A stretch of 54,586 nucleotides of DNA from a bacterium (GTDB taxonomy: Bacteria > Desulfobacterota > DSWW01). Under the pieces are notes generated by a model. The model did not search any database. It was not told the origin of the DNA and was given only the letters and a program-made list of their open reading frames with translations. This document shows positions 1 to 8,568 of the stretch, one piece after another; positions within the stretch are counted from its first letter, which is position 1; each line of letters begins with the position of its first letter. The DNA lies in the NCBI GenBank assembly GCA_028277985.1, contig JANQFG010000120.1, forward strand, positions 1 through 54,586, in the 5' to 3' direction. The translations under genes and the position numbers were made by a program.

Positions 1-230
1 CCGTAATCGGGAGTGTTCCCGATTTCGTCTGGATTGGCTCCGAGATCTGCGGATGCCCGCAGATCTCGTCGGGTCCGTAATCCGGAGTGTTCGCGAGGAA
101 ATTGGTGACAACCACCATTTTCGGAGTGTAGGGATACCCACAGATCTCGTTTGGGTCCGTAATCGAGGGTGTCCTCGATTACGTCGTACTTTTGTCCGTA
201 ATTGGCGGTTATCCGCCAATTACGTTGGGG
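1..230. repeat. Array of short hairpins with a shared frame
   Basis: Several inverted repeats lie in tandem. Arms 6-12 and 17-23 enclose loop GTGT. Arms 41-52 and 57-68 form a perfect 12-bp stem. Arms 158-168 and 173-183 form a perfect 11-bp stem with loop GTGT. Arms 197-208 and 213-224 form a perfect 12-bp stem with loop TTAT. A degenerate unit lies near 74-120 and another near 121-150. TCCGTAAT precedes several left arms, and an ATTACGTYG-like tail follows some right arms. The stem sequences differ between units while staying complementary. AGATCTCGT plus GGGTCCGTAATC recurs with about 81 bp spacing. The array reaches the window edge, so its full extent is unknown. Function is unknown. Confidence 0.8.
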
Positions 231-290
231 TTGCCCTAGGATTTGTTCTGCAGGTATCCTGTCCCCGGCAAGACAGGGGGGTTCAGAACG

Positions 291-1361
291 ATGTGTGAGA
301 AAGACCGGCTGAAGAAAAGCACTCTCTTCACTCTGCTGGCGATTTCGCTGTCACTTGTGAGCGTGGCGGGGGCGGAGAGGTTTGCCTTCGAGAGGTACCT
401 GATGGGTACCACGGTCGAATTGATTGTCTTGGCCCCCGATCGGAGTGCCGCGGAAAAAGCCGTGGAAAGGGCCTACGGCGAAATCGAAAGAATCGAGAGA
501 CTGTTGTCGGTCCGAAGGGCGGATTCCGCGATATCCGAGATCAATCGATCGGCAGGGAAGAGGCCTGTCCGGGTGGACGAGGAGACGTACCGACTGATCC
601 AGGAGTCCCTGCGGTTCTCAAAGATGAGCCGTGGGGCTTTCGACATAACGGTCCAGGGAATGGCAGAGATCTGGGATTTCCGCCGGGACGGCTTTCGGGT
701 GCCCGGACCCGACCGGGTGCTGAAAGGCCTTGAGCGTGTGGGATGGAGTAAGATTCGCCTGGATGAGAGTGATTCGTCGGTCTTCCTGGAGAAGGAGGGC
801 ATGAGGATCTCGCTCGGGGCGATTGCCAAGGGGTATGCAGCCGACCGGGCCGTGGGCATCCTGCGTTCGTCCGGGATCGAGAGCGGCATCGTCAGCGCGG
901 GCGGGGACCTCATCGCCTTCGGCCGGAAGGAGAACGGCAAGGTCTGGAAGGTGGGGGTCAGAAACCCAAGGGACCACAAGAAGAACATCTGTGTGCTTCC
1001 CGCGTCCGACCGGGCCGTGGCGACATCGGGTGACTACGAGCGCTACAGGATGGTCGAGGGGGAGCGGGTCCATCACATCACCGATCCTCGGACAGGCTAT
1101 CCGAGCAAAGGGTGTATGAGTGCGACGGTCTCTGCGGTCAGTGCCATGGAGGCAGACGCCCTGGCAACCGCAGTCTTTGTGCTGGGCCCGGAGGCAGGGC
1201 TGGCCCTGCTGGAAAAACTCCCGGATGTGGAAGGAATCGTCGTGGATGCGCAAGGGAAGATCACGCCTTCCACGGGCCTGGCCGGGACGGGTGAGCGCGC
1301 ATCGAAAGAGAAACCGAACCGGCCCGATTCGCATCCAAAGCATAATACAAAAGGATATTAA
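291..1361 (+). CDS. apbE: FAD:protein FMN transferase (ApbE family)
   Basis: Extracytoplasmic flavin transferase that attaches FMN to Thr/Ser of target proteins. The sequence shows an N-terminal signal-like segment (about residues 8-28, ending VAGA), then ApbE landmarks: SLGAIAKGYAADRA near 174, SAGGDLIAFG at 202-211, ITDPRTGYPSKG near 263-274 and ADALATAVFVLG near 288-299, which is the metal/FAD site. The protein is 356 residues, usual for the family. I chose ATG 291 because a G-rich SD-like run precedes it and the signal peptide then begins cleanly; an upstream in-frame ATG at 243 is less likely. No RnfG- or NqrC-type target is visible in the window. The CcdA/DUF4266/DUF3570/TlpA cluster starting 4.5 kb downstream may be a functional partner, since ApbE is, from memory, often found with DUF4266/DUF3570; that link is inference. 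Confidence 0.93.
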   Translation: MCEKDRLKKSTLFTLLAISLSLVSVAGAERFAFERYLMGTTVELIVLAPDRSAAEKAVERAYGEIERIERLLSVRRADSAISEINRSAGKRPVRVDEETYRLIQESLRFSKMSRGAFDITVQGMAEIWDFRRDGFRVPGPDRVLKGLERVGWSKIRLDESDSSVFLEKEGMRISLGAIAKGYAADRAVGILRSSGIESGIVSAGGDLIAFGRKENGKVWKVGVRNPRDHKKNICVLPASDRAVATSGDYERYRMVEGERVHHITDPRTGYPSKGCMSATVSAVSAMEADALATAVFVLGPEAGLALLEKLPDVEGIVVDAQGKITPSTGLAGTGERASKEKPNRPDSHPKHNTKGY

Positions 1362-1413
1362 TAAAACAAAAATCCAGTGTTCAACCCGTTCCTCGAAGGG
1401 GGGAAACGAAGCC

Positions 1414-2559
1414 ATGGAACCGGAAGTGAGACCCGTTGCTGTTCGAGGTCTCGAAGACGTAATCGCTGCGGACACCCGCATCGGATACGTGGATGGGGCC
1501 AACGGAAAGCTCTACTACGCGGGATACGAGATCAACGACCTGGCAAAGCACGCCTCTTATGAGGAATGCGTGTTTCTTCTGTGGAACGACCGGCTGCCCA
1601 CCAAGAAAGAGCTGATGGATTTCCGGGCGGAGATCATCCCGGAGATGACCCTGCCGCGCCCTCTCATACAGTGGTTCAGGAGGGTCCCGCGGGGCGTGCA
1701 TCCGATGGTCATGCTACGATCCGCCATTTCCGACCTCGCCCTGTACGATAAGGAGACCGAAGACAACTCCCTGGAGGCGAATCGCCGGAAGGCTGCCCGC
1801 CTGGTGGCAAAGGTGCCGTCCGTCATCGCCAATTTCTATCGTATCTACAATGGGCTTGACCTGATCGAGCCGGATCCCAAGAAAGGTATTGCGGTCAATT
1901 TCCTGAGAATGTTCACGGGCAAGGAGCCGGACAAGAAGTCCAGGGAGGCGATCGAGTTGATGTTCGTCCTCCATGCGGATCACGGGTTCAACGCCTCCAC
2001 CTTTGCGGCCAGGGTGACGGCCAGTACGCTGGCCGACATCTACGCCGCGGTCACCGCGGCGATCGGTGCGCTCAAGGGGCCCCTGCACGGAGGGGCCAAC
2101 CAGAGGGTCATGGAGATGCTCGAAGGGATCGGGTCGCCCGACGATGTCGAGGATTACATCAACGGCCTGCTGGCACGGCGGGAGCGGATCATGGGCTTTG
2201 GCCACAGGGTCTACAAGGTCGAAGATCCCCGGGCCCGGCATCTTCGAAAGTATTCAGAGGATGTATGCGGGGGGGATGTGGCCTGCAGTCGGTACTATGC
2301 CATCAGCCGCCGCATCGAGCAGCAGGTGAAGAAGACAAAAGGGATCTACCCGAACGTGGACTTCTACTCCGCAACGGTTCAGCACGCTCTGGGGATTCCT
2401 GTAGACTATTACACCACCGTGTTTGCTGCCTCGCGCATCGCAGGCTGGACCGCCCATGTGATGGAGCAGCATGCGGACAACCGGCTGATGCGCCCCAGGT
2501 CCCAGTTCGTGGGCAAGCTGCCCAGAAGATTCGTGCAGATGGAGAAGCGGAAGAAGTGA
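1414..2559 (+). CDS. Citrate synthase
   Basis: Condenses acetyl-CoA and oxaloacetate to citrate in the cytoplasm. The protein is 381 residues, within the range of the short prokaryotic citrate/2-methylcitrate synthase family. Visible active-site landmarks are LHADHGFNASTFAARV (His187 region), LHGGANQRVMEML (His225), MGFGHRVYK (His264) and NVDFYSATV (Asp316). ATG 1414 is preceded by AAGGGGGG and begins a typical N-terminus (TRIGYVDGANGKLYYAGY at 21-38). The gene lies 52 nt after apbE on the same strand. Sequence alone does not separate citrate synthase from 2-methylcitrate synthase; no prpB/prpD neighbours are seen. Confidence 0.93.
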   Translation: MEPEVRPVAVRGLEDVIAADTRIGYVDGANGKLYYAGYEINDLAKHASYEECVFLLWNDRLPTKKELMDFRAEIIPEMTLPRPLIQWFRRVPRGVHPMVMLRSAISDLALYDKETEDNSLEANRRKAARLVAKVPSVIANFYRIYNGLDLIEPDPKKGIAVNFLRMFTGKEPDKKSREAIELMFVLHADHGFNASTFAARVTASTLADIYAAVTAAIGALKGPLHGGANQRVMEMLEGIGSPDDVEDYINGLLARRERIMGFGHRVYKVEDPRARHLRKYSEDVCGGDVACSRYYAISRRIEQQVKKTKGIYPNVDFYSATVQHALGIPVDYYTTVFAASRIAGWTAHVMEQHADNRLMRPRSQFVGKLPRRFVQMEKRKK

Positions 2560-2569
2560 TCGCAACCCT

Positions 2570-2590
2570 TCGATCGCGGGGGGCGATCGA
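2570..2590 (+). terminator. Hairpin after citrate synthase, possible terminator
   Basis: Perfect 8-bp stem TCGATCGC/GCGATCGA with a GGGGG loop lies 11 nt after the citrate synthase stop. There is no U-tract, so termination is uncertain. Confidence 0.35.
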
Positions 2591-2630
2591 GCCCGGATGA
2601 AGGGAGGCCGGCCGGTCGATCTTTGCGTTT

Positions 2631-2652
2631 TCAGATAGAGTGAGATATCTGA
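2631..2652. promoter_or_regulatory. Inverted repeat upstream of cysE-nifU-nifS
   Basis: TCAGATA (2631-2637) and TATCTGA (2646-2652) form an inverted repeat with an 8-nt spacer, about 60 nt upstream of the serine acetyltransferase start. The geometry suits a dimeric repressor. The regulator is unknown; it does not look like a classical IscR box. Confidence 0.35.
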
Positions 2653-2713
2653 TAAGATCTATGAAGCCTCAAGCCTTTTTGCACAATCAAGAAGCGAGTG
2701 GAGACCTCTGAGC

Positions 2714-3700
2714 ATGCAGGCCGGCAGAGAACAGGAGGTCATGTCCCGCGAGTCGGATCTCGATCTGAAGGAGCAGATCATCGGGATCGTGGACGAGGTG
2801 GCGGAAACCTATGTTCAGGACGATATCCTGGCCAATGTGGGCGACTATCCGATGCCGTCCCGGGAGGAGATCATAGGGATCCTGAACGAGGTGCAGGAAG
2901 TCCTCTATCCCGGCTATTTCGGGAACTGGAGGGCGGACCGAATCAACTACAGGTATTACCTCGGCACCAAGATGAACCAGATCTACGAGGGCTTCAGCCA
3001 GCAGATCGCCAAGAGCCTTCGTCATAACTGTGTCGGCGCCCATCGGGTGTGTGATCGTTGCATGAGGCGAGGACGGGAACAGACGATCGATTTCATGAAG
3101 AAAATCCCGAAGATCCGAAGGCTTCTGCGAGGCGACGTGGAGGCTGCGATGGCCGGGGATCCTGCGGTGTCCCGTTTCGAAGAGATCATCTTCGGCTATC
3201 CGGGGGTCAAGGCGATGACGATCTACCGGATCGCCCACGAACTGTTCCACCAGGAAATCCCTATCCTGCCAAGGATCATGACCGAGTACGCGCACACCGT
3301 CACAGGAATCGATATCCACCCGGGCGCACACATCGGCAAGCGCTTCTTCATCGACCACGGGACCGGGGTGGTCATCGGGGAAACCTGTCTGATCGGTGAC
3401 GACGTGAAGGTGTACCAGGGGGTGACGCTGGGAGCCTTGAGCCTGCCGCGGGACGAGTCGGGCGAACTGGTCCGGGGGACCAAGCGGCATCCGACGGTCG
3501 AGGACAGCGTGACGATCTACGCGGGTGCCACCATTCTCGGCGGCGATACGACGATCGGTGCCGGATCCGTTATCGGAGGAAACGTATGGCTCACGGGAAC
3601 GATCCCCGCCGGCACAAAGGTGGTGATCGAACCTCCCCGACTGCAGGTCCGGGAAGGACAAGTCGAGGAGAAGGAGCCGGTCATCGATTTCCAGATATGA
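2714..3700 (+). CDS. cysE: Serine O-acetyltransferase (CysE/EpsC type)
   Basis: Makes O-acetylserine from serine and acetyl-CoA, the precursor for cysteine synthase. The N-terminal half is the helical domain. The C-terminal half carries left-handed beta-helix hexapeptide repeats with family motifs: DIHPGAHIGKRFFIDHGTG around 195-213, VVIGET, VYQGVTLGALS, KRHPT and the GSVIGGNVWL turn. At 328 residues it matches the longer EpsC-like subgroup. The start is uncertain: ATG 2714 has a GTGGAG 10 nt upstream, while ATG 2741 has AGGAGG only 2 nt upstream. The gene precedes nifU by 58 nt, so cysteine synthesis and sulfur mobilisation are probably co-expressed. A cysteine synthase is present at 25470. 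Confidence 0.92.
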   Translation: MQAGREQEVMSRESDLDLKEQIIGIVDEVAETYVQDDILANVGDYPMPSREEIIGILNEVQEVLYPGYFGNWRADRINYRYYLGTKMNQIYEGFSQQIAKSLRHNCVGAHRVCDRCMRRGREQTIDFMKKIPKIRRLLRGDVEAAMAGDPAVSRFEEIIFGYPGVKAMTIYRIAHELFHQEIPILPRIMTEYAHTVTGIDIHPGAHIGKRFFIDHGTGVVIGETCLIGDDVKVYQGVTLGALSLPRDESGELVRGTKRHPTVEDSVTIYAGATILGGDTTIGAGSVIGGNVWLTGTIPAGTKVVIEPPRLQVREGQVEEKEPVIDFQI

Positions 3701-3758
3701 AGCATTTGATTCTCTAGAGAGACGAACAGGCTGGAACAACCAAGAAAGAGGGAAGACC

Positions 3759-4604
3759 ATGTGGGAATACACGGAGAAGGTGTTCGAGCATTTCAAGAAT
3801 CCCAGGAATGTGGGTGAGGTGGAGAACCCGGACGGGGTAGGGGACGTCGGCTCCCTGGCGTGTGGCGACGCACTGCACCTTACCTTCAAGCTGGACGAGA
3901 ACGAGCGAATCAAAGAGGCGATGTTCAAGACCTTCGGGTGTGCCAGCGCGATCGCCTCCTCATCGGCCTTGACCGAGATGATCAAGGGCAAGACACTCGA
4001 AGAGGCGGAGAAGATCACCAATCAGGACATTGCCGACTATCTCGGAGGGCTCCCGGAAGAGAAGATGCACTGCTCGGTCATGGGCAAAGAGGCCCTGGAC
4101 GCGGCCATCGCATATTACCGGGGAGAGACGAAGCGGGAGGACCCCGAAGACGTCGTGTGCAAGTGTTTCGGCATCTCAGGGGAAGAGATCCGAGAGGTGG
4201 TCAAGCTCAACAACCTGACCACGGTGGAGCAGGTGACCCACTATACGAAGGCCGGAGGGGGCTGCAGCACGTGCCATCCGGAGATCCAGTTGATCCTGGG
4301 CGAGATCGCCGAGGAAGCGGAGCGGGAGAAGAAGGTGAGGGAGGCCCAGTCCGGAAGGAAGCTTACGAACCTGCAGAAGATCAAGCTGATCGAAGAGACC
4401 ATGGATCGGGAAATCCGGCCTTCTCTGAAACAGGACGGCGGGGATATCGACCTGGTCGATGTGGAAGGCGACAAGGTCATGATCGGATTCCGGGGAACCT
4501 GCACCTCGTGCCCGAGCTCCGAATTCACCCTCAAGGGATTCGTGCAGGAAAAGCTTCGGGAATTCGTCAGCCCTGAAATCGAAGTAGAGGAAATGACGCC
4601 ATGA
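3759..4604 (+). CDS. nifU: Fe-S cluster scaffold NifU, full three-domain form
   Basis: Scaffold on which NifS-derived sulfur and iron are assembled into Fe-S clusters. All three modules are visible in 281 residues. The IscU-like domain has Cys35, Cys61 and Cys105. The central BFD-like [2Fe-2S] domain has Cys134, Cys136, Cys169 and Cys172. The C-terminal Nfu domain has CTSC at 248-251. Spacing closely follows Azotobacter NifU. The start is ATG 3759 after GAGGGAAGACC. The stop overlaps nifS by 4 nt (ATGA), so the two are translationally coupled. No nitrogenase genes occur in the window; in deltaproteobacteria this pair often serves general Fe-S assembly, which suits the many Fe-S proteins encoded here. 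Confidence 0.95.
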   Translation: MWEYTEKVFEHFKNPRNVGEVENPDGVGDVGSLACGDALHLTFKLDENERIKEAMFKTFGCASAIASSSALTEMIKGKTLEEAEKITNQDIADYLGGLPEEKMHCSVMGKEALDAAIAYYRGETKREDPEDVVCKCFGISGEEIREVVKLNNLTTVEQVTHYTKAGGGCSTCHPEIQLILGEIAEEAEREKKVREAQSGRKLTNLQKIKLIEETMDREIRPSLKQDGGDIDLVDVEGDKVMIGFRGTCTSCPSSEFTLKGFVQEKLREFVSPEIEVEEMTP

Positions 4605-5797
4605 CAAAGACGGTCTACCTCGACAACAACGCTACGACCCAGGTCGCCCCGGAAGTCGTGGAGGAGATGCAGCCCTATTTTCATGAATTTTACGGTAACC
4701 CCTCCAGCATGCACACCTTCGGCGGGCAGGTGAACCGGAAGGTGGAAGATGCCCGGGCAAAGGTTGCCGCCCTGATCGGGGCGAAGCCGGACGAGATCAT
4801 TTTTACGAGTTGCGGAACCGAGAGCGACAATGCCGCGATCATGGGCACCCTGGACCGTTACCCGGAAAAACGTCATTTCGTGACAACCCGGGTGGAACAC
4901 CCGGCCGTCTGGAACCTGTGTCCCTACCTGAGGAGCAAGGACTACCGGATCACGGAGCTGTCGGTCAATGGGAAAGGGCAGCTGGACCTCGAGGAGCTGA
5001 AATCGGCGCTGAGTGATGATACGGCTATGGTCAGCATCATGTACGCGAACAACGAGACCGGCGTGATTTTTCCGATCGACGAGATCGCCAACATCGTGAA
5101 GGCCCACGGGATTCCCTTCCACACCGATGCGGTTCAGGCGGTCGGCAAGATTCCCCTCGATATGAGCAAGCAGCCCATCGACATGCTCTCGCTCTCCGGC
5201 CACAAGCTGCACGCTCCAAAAGGGATCGGCGTGCTCTACCTGAGGCGGGGGACCAAATTCTCCCCCCTGATGAAAGGTGGGCATCAGGAGAAGGGCAGAA
5301 GAGGCGGAACCGAGAATGTCCCTTACATCCTGGGTTTGGGCAAGGCGGCCGAGTCGGCCCTCTCGCACCTGGAAGAAGAGAACACACGGGTCTGCGCCCT
5401 GAGGGATCGGATGGAAAAGGGGCTCGTGGAGAGCATTCCAAACACGATCGTCAATGGCGATACTGCGAACCGGCTTCCGAACACGAGCAGTGTATGCTTC
5501 GAATACGTTGAGGGAGAGTCGATCCTGATGATGCTCGACGAGATCGGCGTCTGTGCTTCGTCTGGTTCGGCCTGCACCTCCGGCTCGCTGGAGCCTTCCC
5601 ACGTGCTGCGGGCCATGGGCGTTCCCTTTACCGCGGCACACGGATCGGTGCGGCTCAGCCTCAGCATCCACAATACGGACGAGGAGATCGACCATCTCCT
5701 GAAGCACATGCCGGGAATTATCGAAAACCTCCGTAACATTTCACCCTTCTGGAAAGAATATAAAGAAGGCAGGCTGTCGGCTTCGGCGCCTGCGTGA
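4601..5797 (+). CDS. nifS: Cysteine desulfurase NifS
   Basis: PLP enzyme that converts cysteine to alanine and passes the persulfide sulfur to NifU. The 398-residue sequence shows YLDNNATT at the N-terminus, the PLP lysine in LSGHKLHAPKG (Lys202) and the active-site loop ASSGSACTSGS with Cys325. Lys202 and Cys325 are the same numbers as in Azotobacter NifS. It overlaps nifU by 4 nt. The downstream CcdA-like gene begins 60 nt later with its own SD, so the transcript may continue. Confidence 0.95.
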   Translation: MTKTVYLDNNATTQVAPEVVEEMQPYFHEFYGNPSSMHTFGGQVNRKVEDARAKVAALIGAKPDEIIFTSCGTESDNAAIMGTLDRYPEKRHFVTTRVEHPAVWNLCPYLRSKDYRITELSVNGKGQLDLEELKSALSDDTAMVSIMYANNETGVIFPIDEIANIVKAHGIPFHTDAVQAVGKIPLDMSKQPIDMLSLSGHKLHAPKGIGVLYLRRGTKFSPLMKGGHQEKGRRGGTENVPYILGLGKAAESALSHLEEENTRVCALRDRMEKGLVESIPNTIVNGDTANRLPNTSSVCFEYVEGESILMMLDEIGVCASSGSACTSGSLEPSHVLRAMGVPFTAAHGSVRLSLSIHNTDEEIDHLLKHMPGIIENLRNISPFWKEYKEGRLSASAPA

Positions 5798-5857
5798 GCC
5801 GTGACATCCTCATGGGCCGCACCCTGAGGCAGACTCTGCGTTGAAGGAGGACAGGCC

Positions 5858-6553
5858 ATGGGAGAAGGTATCGCGGAAGCCCTGCAAACCGCGCCTTTGC
5901 TCGCGCTCGGTCTGGCCTTCCTCGGCGGACTGGCTACGAGTTTTACGCCCTGCGTCTACCCGATCATCCCGATCACGGTCACCTTCATCGGTGCAAGGGG
6001 GGTCCAGTCTCGGGCCCAGGCCCTGGTTCTCTCCGTTCTGTATGCTCTCGGAATAGCGGTGACCTACACCGCCCTGGGGGTCTTCGCCGCCCTGAGCGGA
6101 AGGATCTTCGGTTCCCTGACACAGAGCCCCTATGTGTACCTGGCCGTGGGGAACATCATCATCCTGTTCGGACTCAGCATGCTGGACGTGTTCGAGCTGC
6201 CCCTGCCCGGGTTCCTGACCGGGGGCGGCCCGGCCAAGGCGAGAAAAGGGTTTCTAGGTGCCTTTGCGATCGGGGTGACCTCTGGCCTGGTTGTGGGCCC
6301 GTGCACCGCCCCGGTGCTCGCCTCGATTCTTACTTACGTCGCGCAGCAAGGGAACGTGGTCTTCGGCGGTGCAATCCTGTTCCTCTTTGCCATGGGGATG
6401 TGTGTCCTGATCATCGTGGCAGGGACCTTTTCCGGGGTCCTCTCCTCCCTGCCGAAGTCCGGGGGCTGGATGGAGTGGATCAAGAAGATCTTCGGTATGG
6501 CGATGATTTTCGTGGGCGAATATTTCATCTTTCAGGCAGGCGTTTATTGGTGA
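5858..6553 (+). CDS. CcdA/DsbD-like cytochrome c biogenesis membrane protein
   Basis: Transfers reducing equivalents across the inner membrane by thiol exchange. The 231-residue protein has about six membrane segments. It carries the paired family cysteines in TSFTPCVYPIIPIT (Cys32) and VGPCTAPVLA (Cys149). It lacks the periplasmic alpha and gamma domains of full DsbD. ATG 5858 follows AAGGAGG with 7-8 nt spacing. It heads a run of exported redox proteins and a TlpA thioredoxin (7987), which is the likely partner that receives electrons. Confidence 0.92.
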   Translation: MGEGIAEALQTAPLLALGLAFLGGLATSFTPCVYPIIPITVTFIGARGVQSRAQALVLSVLYALGIAVTYTALGVFAALSGRIFGSLTQSPYVYLAVGNIIILFGLSMLDVFELPLPGFLTGGGPAKARKGFLGAFAIGVTSGLVVGPCTAPVLASILTYVAQQGNVVFGGAILFLFAMGMCVLIIVAGTFSGVLSSLPKSGGWMEWIKKIFGMAMIFVGEYFIFQAGVYW

Positions 6554-6579
6554 CGCGCGGGTCACGACGGAGTACGGGT

Positions 6580-6798
6580 ATGAGACGATGGATGGTTGCC
6601 CTCACGATCCTGGCAGTGCTTGGTTTGAGCGCGGGCTGTGTCCGCGTGAAGCCCTGGGAACGTGACATTCTGGCAGAAGACGTGATGACTTTCGACGCGG
6701 AGGCGGTGGAGAGCGCACTCGATCACGGCTACTACAATGCGCGGGAGGGCGCGGCCGGCGGGTTCGAGTCGGGTGGTGGTGGCTGTGGGTGCAATTGA
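6580..6798 (+). CDS. Small DUF4266-type lipoprotein
   Basis: A 72-residue lipoprotein. Hydrophobic residues 5-19 end in LSAGC, placing the lipidated Cys at 20. The remainder has VKPWERDILA and the Gly-rich tail GGGGCGCN, the hallmark I recall for DUF4266. The start ATG 6580 is 26 nt after the CcdA-like stop and lacks a strong SD. The stop overlaps the GTG start of the next gene by 10 nt, so coupling to the DUF3570 gene is expected. Biochemical function is unknown. The C-terminal Cys-Gly-Cys is a plausible metal- or thiol-binding site, which is inference. Confidence 0.85.
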   Translation: MRRWMVALTILAVLGLSAGCVRVKPWERDILAEDVMTFDAEAVESALDHGYYNAREGAAGGFESGGGGCGCN

Positions 6799-7946
6799 AG
6801 CGCAGAGATAGACTGCGGAGGCAAGCGGCGACTGTGTTGTGCAACCTTGCTCGGGATGCTGCACCGGCATTCTTGTTGGTTTTCCTGGTGGTCCTGTTTC
6901 TCCCCGGAAACCTCTCCATGGCTGAAGACCGTGCACTGTCACGCCTCATCGTCTATGTGGATGACGATTCCACGACGGTCTACACCCCCATGGTTCTTAT
7001 TGAGAAGGACATCTTCCAGGAAACCTCCCTGAGCTTCCAGTATCTTGCCGATATTCAGAGCTGCGCTTCCGTTGATGTGGTGAGCACCGCCTCGCCGAGC
7101 ATGGGGTATGAGGAGACGAGGCACAGTGTCTCCTTCGGGCTCCGACACCGCAGGGACCTGACCACTATAGGCGGAGGCTACGCCTACAGTACGGAGAACG
7201 ACTACGATTCCCACGCCTTTCTGGCCAACCTGTCCCAGGAGCTGTTTCAGCGAAACTTTACCGTGGGTCTGAACCTCTCGGTCCGATGGGACCAAATCGG
7301 GCGCGTGAACGAAGGGTTGTTCGAGAACCTGACCGGGGTGAACACGAGCATCTCCCTGACCCAGCTGATCTCCCCCCGGTGGATTGCGCAATTCGTCTAC
7401 TCCATGGAGTATCTTAGTGGTTACCAGGCGAGTCCCTACCGACTGGTTCCGATCGGGGCGGCTTTACCCGTAGATGCCAAGTTCAGCGTGCCCGAGACCC
7501 ACCCGTCTACGCGCTTTCGCAACGCCTTCACCGGCAGGCTCAAGGAGAACGTTGCGGAGCGGTGGACCCTGGAGCAATCCCTTAGGCTCTACTTCGACAC
7601 ATGGGGGATGGCGGCTCAGACGGTTCTGCTGCAGGCCTACTTTCAGGCCTCCGACCCTATTACACTTAGGTTTCGCTACCGTTTTCACAACCAGAGCAAT
7701 GCGGACTTCTACCGTGAGATCTACGATGACGAGCAGGAGTTCATGTCCCGGGATCGAGAGCTGGGTACGCTCGTGTCCCACCTTCTCGGCCCTCAGCTCT
7801 TGTACCGGACCGAGGGGCTCTGGATCTTCGATCTGGCCACTATTGACGTGAAGCTGGAGTATTTCTATATAAACTACGAGGATTACGCCCTGCTCGAGAA
7901 CAAGGAGGGGCTCCTGATCGGTACCGGAGTGCATCTCTACTATTAG
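6789..7946 (+). CDS. DUF3570 outer-membrane beta-barrel-like protein
   Basis: A 385-residue exported protein starting with GTG inside the end of the DUF4266 gene. A basic, hydrophobic signal segment ends near LSMAED (about residue 45). The rest is rich in alternating polar/aromatic beta-strands, with DUF3570-like features such as YVDDDSTTVYTP, IEKDIFQETS, VDVVSTASP and RHSVSFGLRHR. The C-terminus ends GVHLYY, like an outer-membrane barrel strand. DUF4266 and DUF3570 genes are, from memory, recurrent neighbours. Role unknown; an outer-membrane partner for the redox proteins beside it is inferred. Confidence 0.85.
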   Translation: MQLKRRDRLRRQAATVLCNLARDAAPAFLLVFLVVLFLPGNLSMAEDRALSRLIVYVDDDSTTVYTPMVLIEKDIFQETSLSFQYLADIQSCASVDVVSTASPSMGYEETRHSVSFGLRHRRDLTTIGGGYAYSTENDYDSHAFLANLSQELFQRNFTVGLNLSVRWDQIGRVNEGLFENLTGVNTSISLTQLISPRWIAQFVYSMEYLSGYQASPYRLVPIGAALPVDAKFSVPETHPSTRFRNAFTGRLKENVAERWTLEQSLRLYFDTWGMAAQTVLLQAYFQASDPITLRFRYRFHNQSNADFYREIYDDEQEFMSRDRELGTLVSHLLGPQLLYRTEGLWIFDLATIDVKLEYFYINYEDYALLENKEGLLIGTGVHLYY

Positions 7947-7986
7947 GGCCGTATGACAGAAGAACCCTGCTGCTGGAGGGGAGTTC

Positions 7987-8568
7987 ATGGATAGGAACAA
8001 ACAGAATCTGCTTGCTGCAGGCCGTATAGGGTGCGCTCTGGTACTTGCGGCCCTGGTGTATGTAGTCCCTGCGATGGCAGGGCTGAAGGAAGGCGATCCG
8101 GTAGAGGCCTTTTCCCTGGAGAAGGGGGATGGAGGCGCCTTCTCTTACCCGGCCGATGCGGAAGGGAAAGTGATCTTCCTGAATTTCTGGGCCTCCTGGT
8201 GCCCCGAATGCAAGATCGAGCTCCCGGAGCTGGTGGCCATTCGGGAGAAGTACAAGGACCGTCCCTTCGTTCTCCTCGCCGTAAACATGGATCGGAAGAG
8301 AAGGGCGGCGGACAAGTTCCTTAAGAAGGCCGGTTTGGATCTAGTCGTGCTCTTCGACAACGAGCAGAAGGTGATCAACGCATTCGCCCCGGTGGGGGTC
8401 CCGGCTTCCTACCTGATCGGACCGACCGGCAAAGTGGAAAAGGTCTATGTGGGATTCAAGAAGGAATACATAGAGAAATACATCAAGGACATCGAGGAGC
8501 TGTTTGCCGGATCGGGTGGAAACAAGAGTGATCTCCCTCTGAAAGAACAGGAAGCGAGTCAGCCTTGA
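7987..8568 (+). CDS. TlpA/ResA-like periplasmic thioredoxin
   Basis: Periplasmic thiol-disulfide oxidoreductase of 193 residues. The signal peptide spans about 1-31 (VVPAMA). The thioredoxin fold shows NFWASWCPECKIELPEL with active-site Cys72-Pro-Glu-Cys75, and the cis-Pro loop in VGVPASYLIG. ATG 7987 follows GGAGGGGAGTTC. The TGA stop overlaps the TTG start of the next gene. It is probably reduced by the CcdA-like protein at 5858 and may keep the CX4CH and CXXCH cysteines of the next two proteins reduced for heme attachment (inference). Confidence 0.92.
   Translation: MDRNKQNLLAAGRIGCALVLAALVYVVPAMAGLKEGDPVEAFSLEKGDGGAFSYPADAEGKVIFLNFWASWCPECKIELPELVAIREKYKDRPFVLLAVNMDRKRRAADKFLKKAGLDLVVLFDNEQKVINAFAPVGVPASYLIGPTGKVEKVYVGFKKEYIEKYIKDIEELFAGSGGNKSDLPLKEQEASQP

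Noticed and set aside
1..230. CRISPR or integron attC array
   Set aside because: There are no equal-length repeats with unique spacers, and no GTTRRRY/RYYYAAC core sites.
53..298. Short open frame across the hairpin array
   Set aside because: It is made of inverted repeats and ends inside the apbE start region; no SD.
3759..5797. Nitrogen fixation cluster
   Set aside because: NifU and NifS are clear, but no nitrogenase structural or accessory genes are in the window; this pair often serves general Fe-S assembly.
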